Source: Iris pallida (taxonomy: Eukaryota; Streptophyta; Magnoliopsida; Asparagales; Iridaceae). Taken from it: a stretch of DNA of 64,000 bases. The notes under the pieces were generated by a model. That model did not search any database. It saw only the letters and a list, made by a program, of their open reading frames with translations, and was not told the origin of the DNA. Position 1 is the stretch's first letter. Every line of letters starts with the position of its first letter. Positions 62,231-64,000 of the stretch are shown piece after piece. The position numbers and the translations under genes were made by a program. The stretch covers positions 1,023,385 through 1,087,384 of the forward strand of contig JANAVB010044017.1 in assembly GCA_029216955.1 (NCBI GenBank), in the 5' to 3' direction.

Positions 62231-62890
62231 ACTTCATCTTCTCCCCAAGGCCGAGACAAGCAGCCATGGGACTCAAAAACTCAAAAAATCCCATCTCGGC
62301 CATGACTTGATGAAATCCAAACATTTAAAAGCCAAACTTGCGTAAAATCGAAATTCCTACTTTATGGAACTCTCAATCTCCGAAAACAACTAAGTTAATA
62401 GATCAAAACCATGAAGATTCGAAAATACAACAAACTTAGATCTAGAAGAAATAAACCATGGAAATTGAAAATGCTAAGTACTAAAGTGTCTTAGAATCTT
62501 GTGAAGAAGACAATTGGAACAACAAAAATGGAGTTTCTCCATGAAGCAAGTTGCACTTGCCTAAGCCTTTCTCTTGATAGGTGGAAAGAGAGTTAAGAGG
62601 AAGAAGGAGTTAACAAGAAAATGAATGAGGAGAGAGAAGGGTTGTTGGATAATAAATGATGGAGGGTGGTAGGTAGGGTTTGCATACTAACCCAAACCAA
62701 GCCAAACCAAGCCGAACCCAACCGAAATCGATGCATGCCAAAGCCAAAATAGACCACATGAACCATAAAATGCTAATTAACCCACGCCAATGCAAGAACC
62801 CAAGACTAGCCAGTCAGGATAAGTCAAAAATACGGGTCAGAGATATGTACACATATACCAAAATACGTATAACAAAATCCGAGGGTGACA

Positions 62891-62914
62891 ACTCTACCCC
62901 CCTTAAAAGAATTC
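62891..62914 (-). promoter_or_regulatory. Polypurine tract of the minus-strand Tekay element
   Basis: On the minus strand TTTTAAGGGGGGTAGAGT directly precedes the 3' LTR. Confidence 0.75.
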
Positions 62915-63056
62915 TATCCTCGGAATTACATCAAGAGGCTAGAGATGTCGAGCAAGTTATATTAATCACAGGCAAGTTATAACTAGGTAATCAATCAAGC
63001 AATCATTCATGCAAGCAACGAAGTTGAAGGCATAAGGCATAAGAAGACATTATACC

Positions 63057-64000
63057 TTACGAGTCAAGCAAGTCGGGATATCGCGATCAGATATCATCCT
63101 CACGCTCCTACGTTGACTAACCCAAAGAGTGATGACCCTAAGCAACACGGACGAACTTGATAGTCTTGTTCTTGAGTATCTTCTCTCTTCGGTCCAATAT
63201 GGATACGAGTCTCTCTTCATACGAAAGTTTGGCACCAACAACCAATTCCGAATGATCAAAGATATGACTCGGATCCGGAATATACCGTCGCAATTGGAAT
63301 ACATGGAAGACATCATACACCTCACGTAACGATGGCAGAAGAGCGAGATGATAGGACACATCACCTACTCGCTCCAGAATGTCGAATGGCCCTATATACC
63401 AAGGACTAAGCTTTCCCCGTACGTCGAAACGAATGACGCCACAGGTAGGCAAGATCCTAAGGAATACATGGTCGTCGACGAAAAATTCAAGGGGACGCAG
63501 ATGAGAATCGACCCAATGACGCTGACGATCTTGTGCAACTCGAAGATGATCTCTGACTTGCCTAACCACCTCAATAATCCATATGATCATCTCTGGACCA
63601 TGTATCAGCCTCTCGCCTATATCATCCTACTCTAACAGAGATCTGTACTTCCTGCCGTACAAGGCTTCAAAGGGTGCCATCTGGATGCTGGCCTGGAAAC
63701 TGTTGTTATAGGAGAACTCCACAAGATACAGGTGATCTTCCCATGAACTACCGAAGTCGAGAGTGTGCATGACCATAATATATCTTCAAGATTCTGGATC
63801 GTACTTTCTGACTGACCATCTGCCTGCGGATGATAAGCTGAACTGAACTTGAGACGAGTCCCCAAACTTTTCTGAAGGCTCTACCAAAAGTGCGATATAA
63901 ATCTTGAATCTCTGTCAGATACAATACTAACTGGTACTCCATACAACCTGACTATCTGCCTGAGGTACATCTCTGCATGCTGATCCGTCGAATGACCAAC
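63057..64000 (-). pseudogene. Tekay-type integrase C-terminal half with chromodomain, minus strand
   Basis: The core is read from the window end: LGTRLKFSSAYHPQADGQSE (catalytic E region; the usual T-D-G is A-D-G), then after a frameshift near 63760 QASI-MAPF and LYGRK. Next come RVAQDRQRHWVDSHLRPLEF, GKLSPWYIGPFDILERVGD, VFHVFQLRRYIPDPSHIFDH, and a chromodomain segment beginning VSILDRREKILKNKTIKFV. A stop at 63138 precedes a decayed end (REDD, RYPDL) finishing at about 63057. Nonsense codons and shifts make this copy inactive. Confidence 0.85.

Larger units (their letters stand above)
60375..62890 (-). repeat. 3' LTR of the minus-strand Tekay element (2,516 bp)
   Basis: On the minus strand it starts TGTCACCCTCGG (62890) and ends GGGGCATGACA (60375). 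It contains two tandem arrays (61910-62072 and 62118-62230). Confidence 0.85.
60375..64000 (-). mobile_element. Minus-strand Tekay-type Ty3/gypsy element, 3' part
   Basis: Inserted in the LTR fragment above (flank ACTAT at 60370-60374). The 3' LTR occupies 60375-62890, then a polypurine tract and integrase coding sequence follow on the minus strand up to the window end. The chromodomain-type integrase end places it in the Tekay group. The 5' half is outside. Confidence 0.88.

Overview
The window reads as nuclear DNA of a flowering plant, from repeat-dense intergenic chromatin. The evidence is a CACTA transposon carrying a plant-type Ptta/En/Spm transposase-family gene, a Tourist/Harbinger-like MITE, a tRNA-derived SINE, a decayed GRAS transcription-factor copy, long Ty3/gypsy chromoviruses of the Tekay type and Tat-lineage Ty3/gypsy elements. 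I see no intact ordinary host gene; almost everything is transposon or relic. The species cannot be named from sequence alone.

Layout. 1-2443: right end of a CACTA element with a four-exon open gene, subterminal repeats and a CACTAC terminus. 2444-5720: spacer holding a minus-strand SINE (2765-2896), a MITE (3377-3817, TSD TAA) and a broken GRAS/SCARECROW-like copy (4145-4786). 5721-16784: a complete but mutated Tekay-type element (LTRs of about 3 kb, TSD GTTAG). 16785-17897: spacer. From 17898: an old Tat-lineage element ('Tat-1'). Its roughly 0.85 kb 5' LTR has been split by two unrelated solo LTRs (18226-21998, TSD TACTC; 22264-26737, TSD ACACC). Its coding part runs 27011-39463 with stops throughout. 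At 40187 a second, younger Tat element ('Tat-2', 40188-54987, TSD TATAT) is inserted. Tat-2 keeps gag, protease and an antisense gene but has lost RT, RNase H and integrase. 54993-56184: unassigned sequence with a 49-50 bp tandem array. 56185-60374: a minus-strand derivative with Tekay-like LTRs and only 0.9 kb of non-coding interior. It is broken at 60375 by another minus-strand Tekay element that runs off the window.

The two Tat elements share an unusual organisation. An open frame starts at or before the primer-binding site and reads through it. Gag, protease and a G-patch-like segment follow on the plus strand (then pol in Tat-1). An antisense gene (coiled coil at its C-terminus; plant-mobile-domain-like part in Tat-2) lies near the 3' LTR, with its own TATA box facing the other way. 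Exactly where the sense and antisense genes converge, both elements carry a small array of hairpins. The loop is a conserved core of about 18-20 nt (consensus near CACGTCCACATTACCTCTGA), while the stem sequence differs from hairpin to hairpin yet stays self-complementary. Comparable conserved-loop, variable-stem hairpins occur in the LTR of the minus-strand derivative (56755-56980) and, more weakly, in the first solo LTR (21295-21373). This recurring architecture is the most interesting thing I found.

Relative ages inferred from nesting and by-eye LTR divergence: Tat-1 is oldest; the solo LTRs and Tat-2 came later (Tat-2 LTRs differ at very roughly 8% in the block compared); the Tekay element at 5721 is younger still (LTRs differ at about 2-5% in blocks compared). 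All percentages are rough readings of short blocks, not computed alignments.
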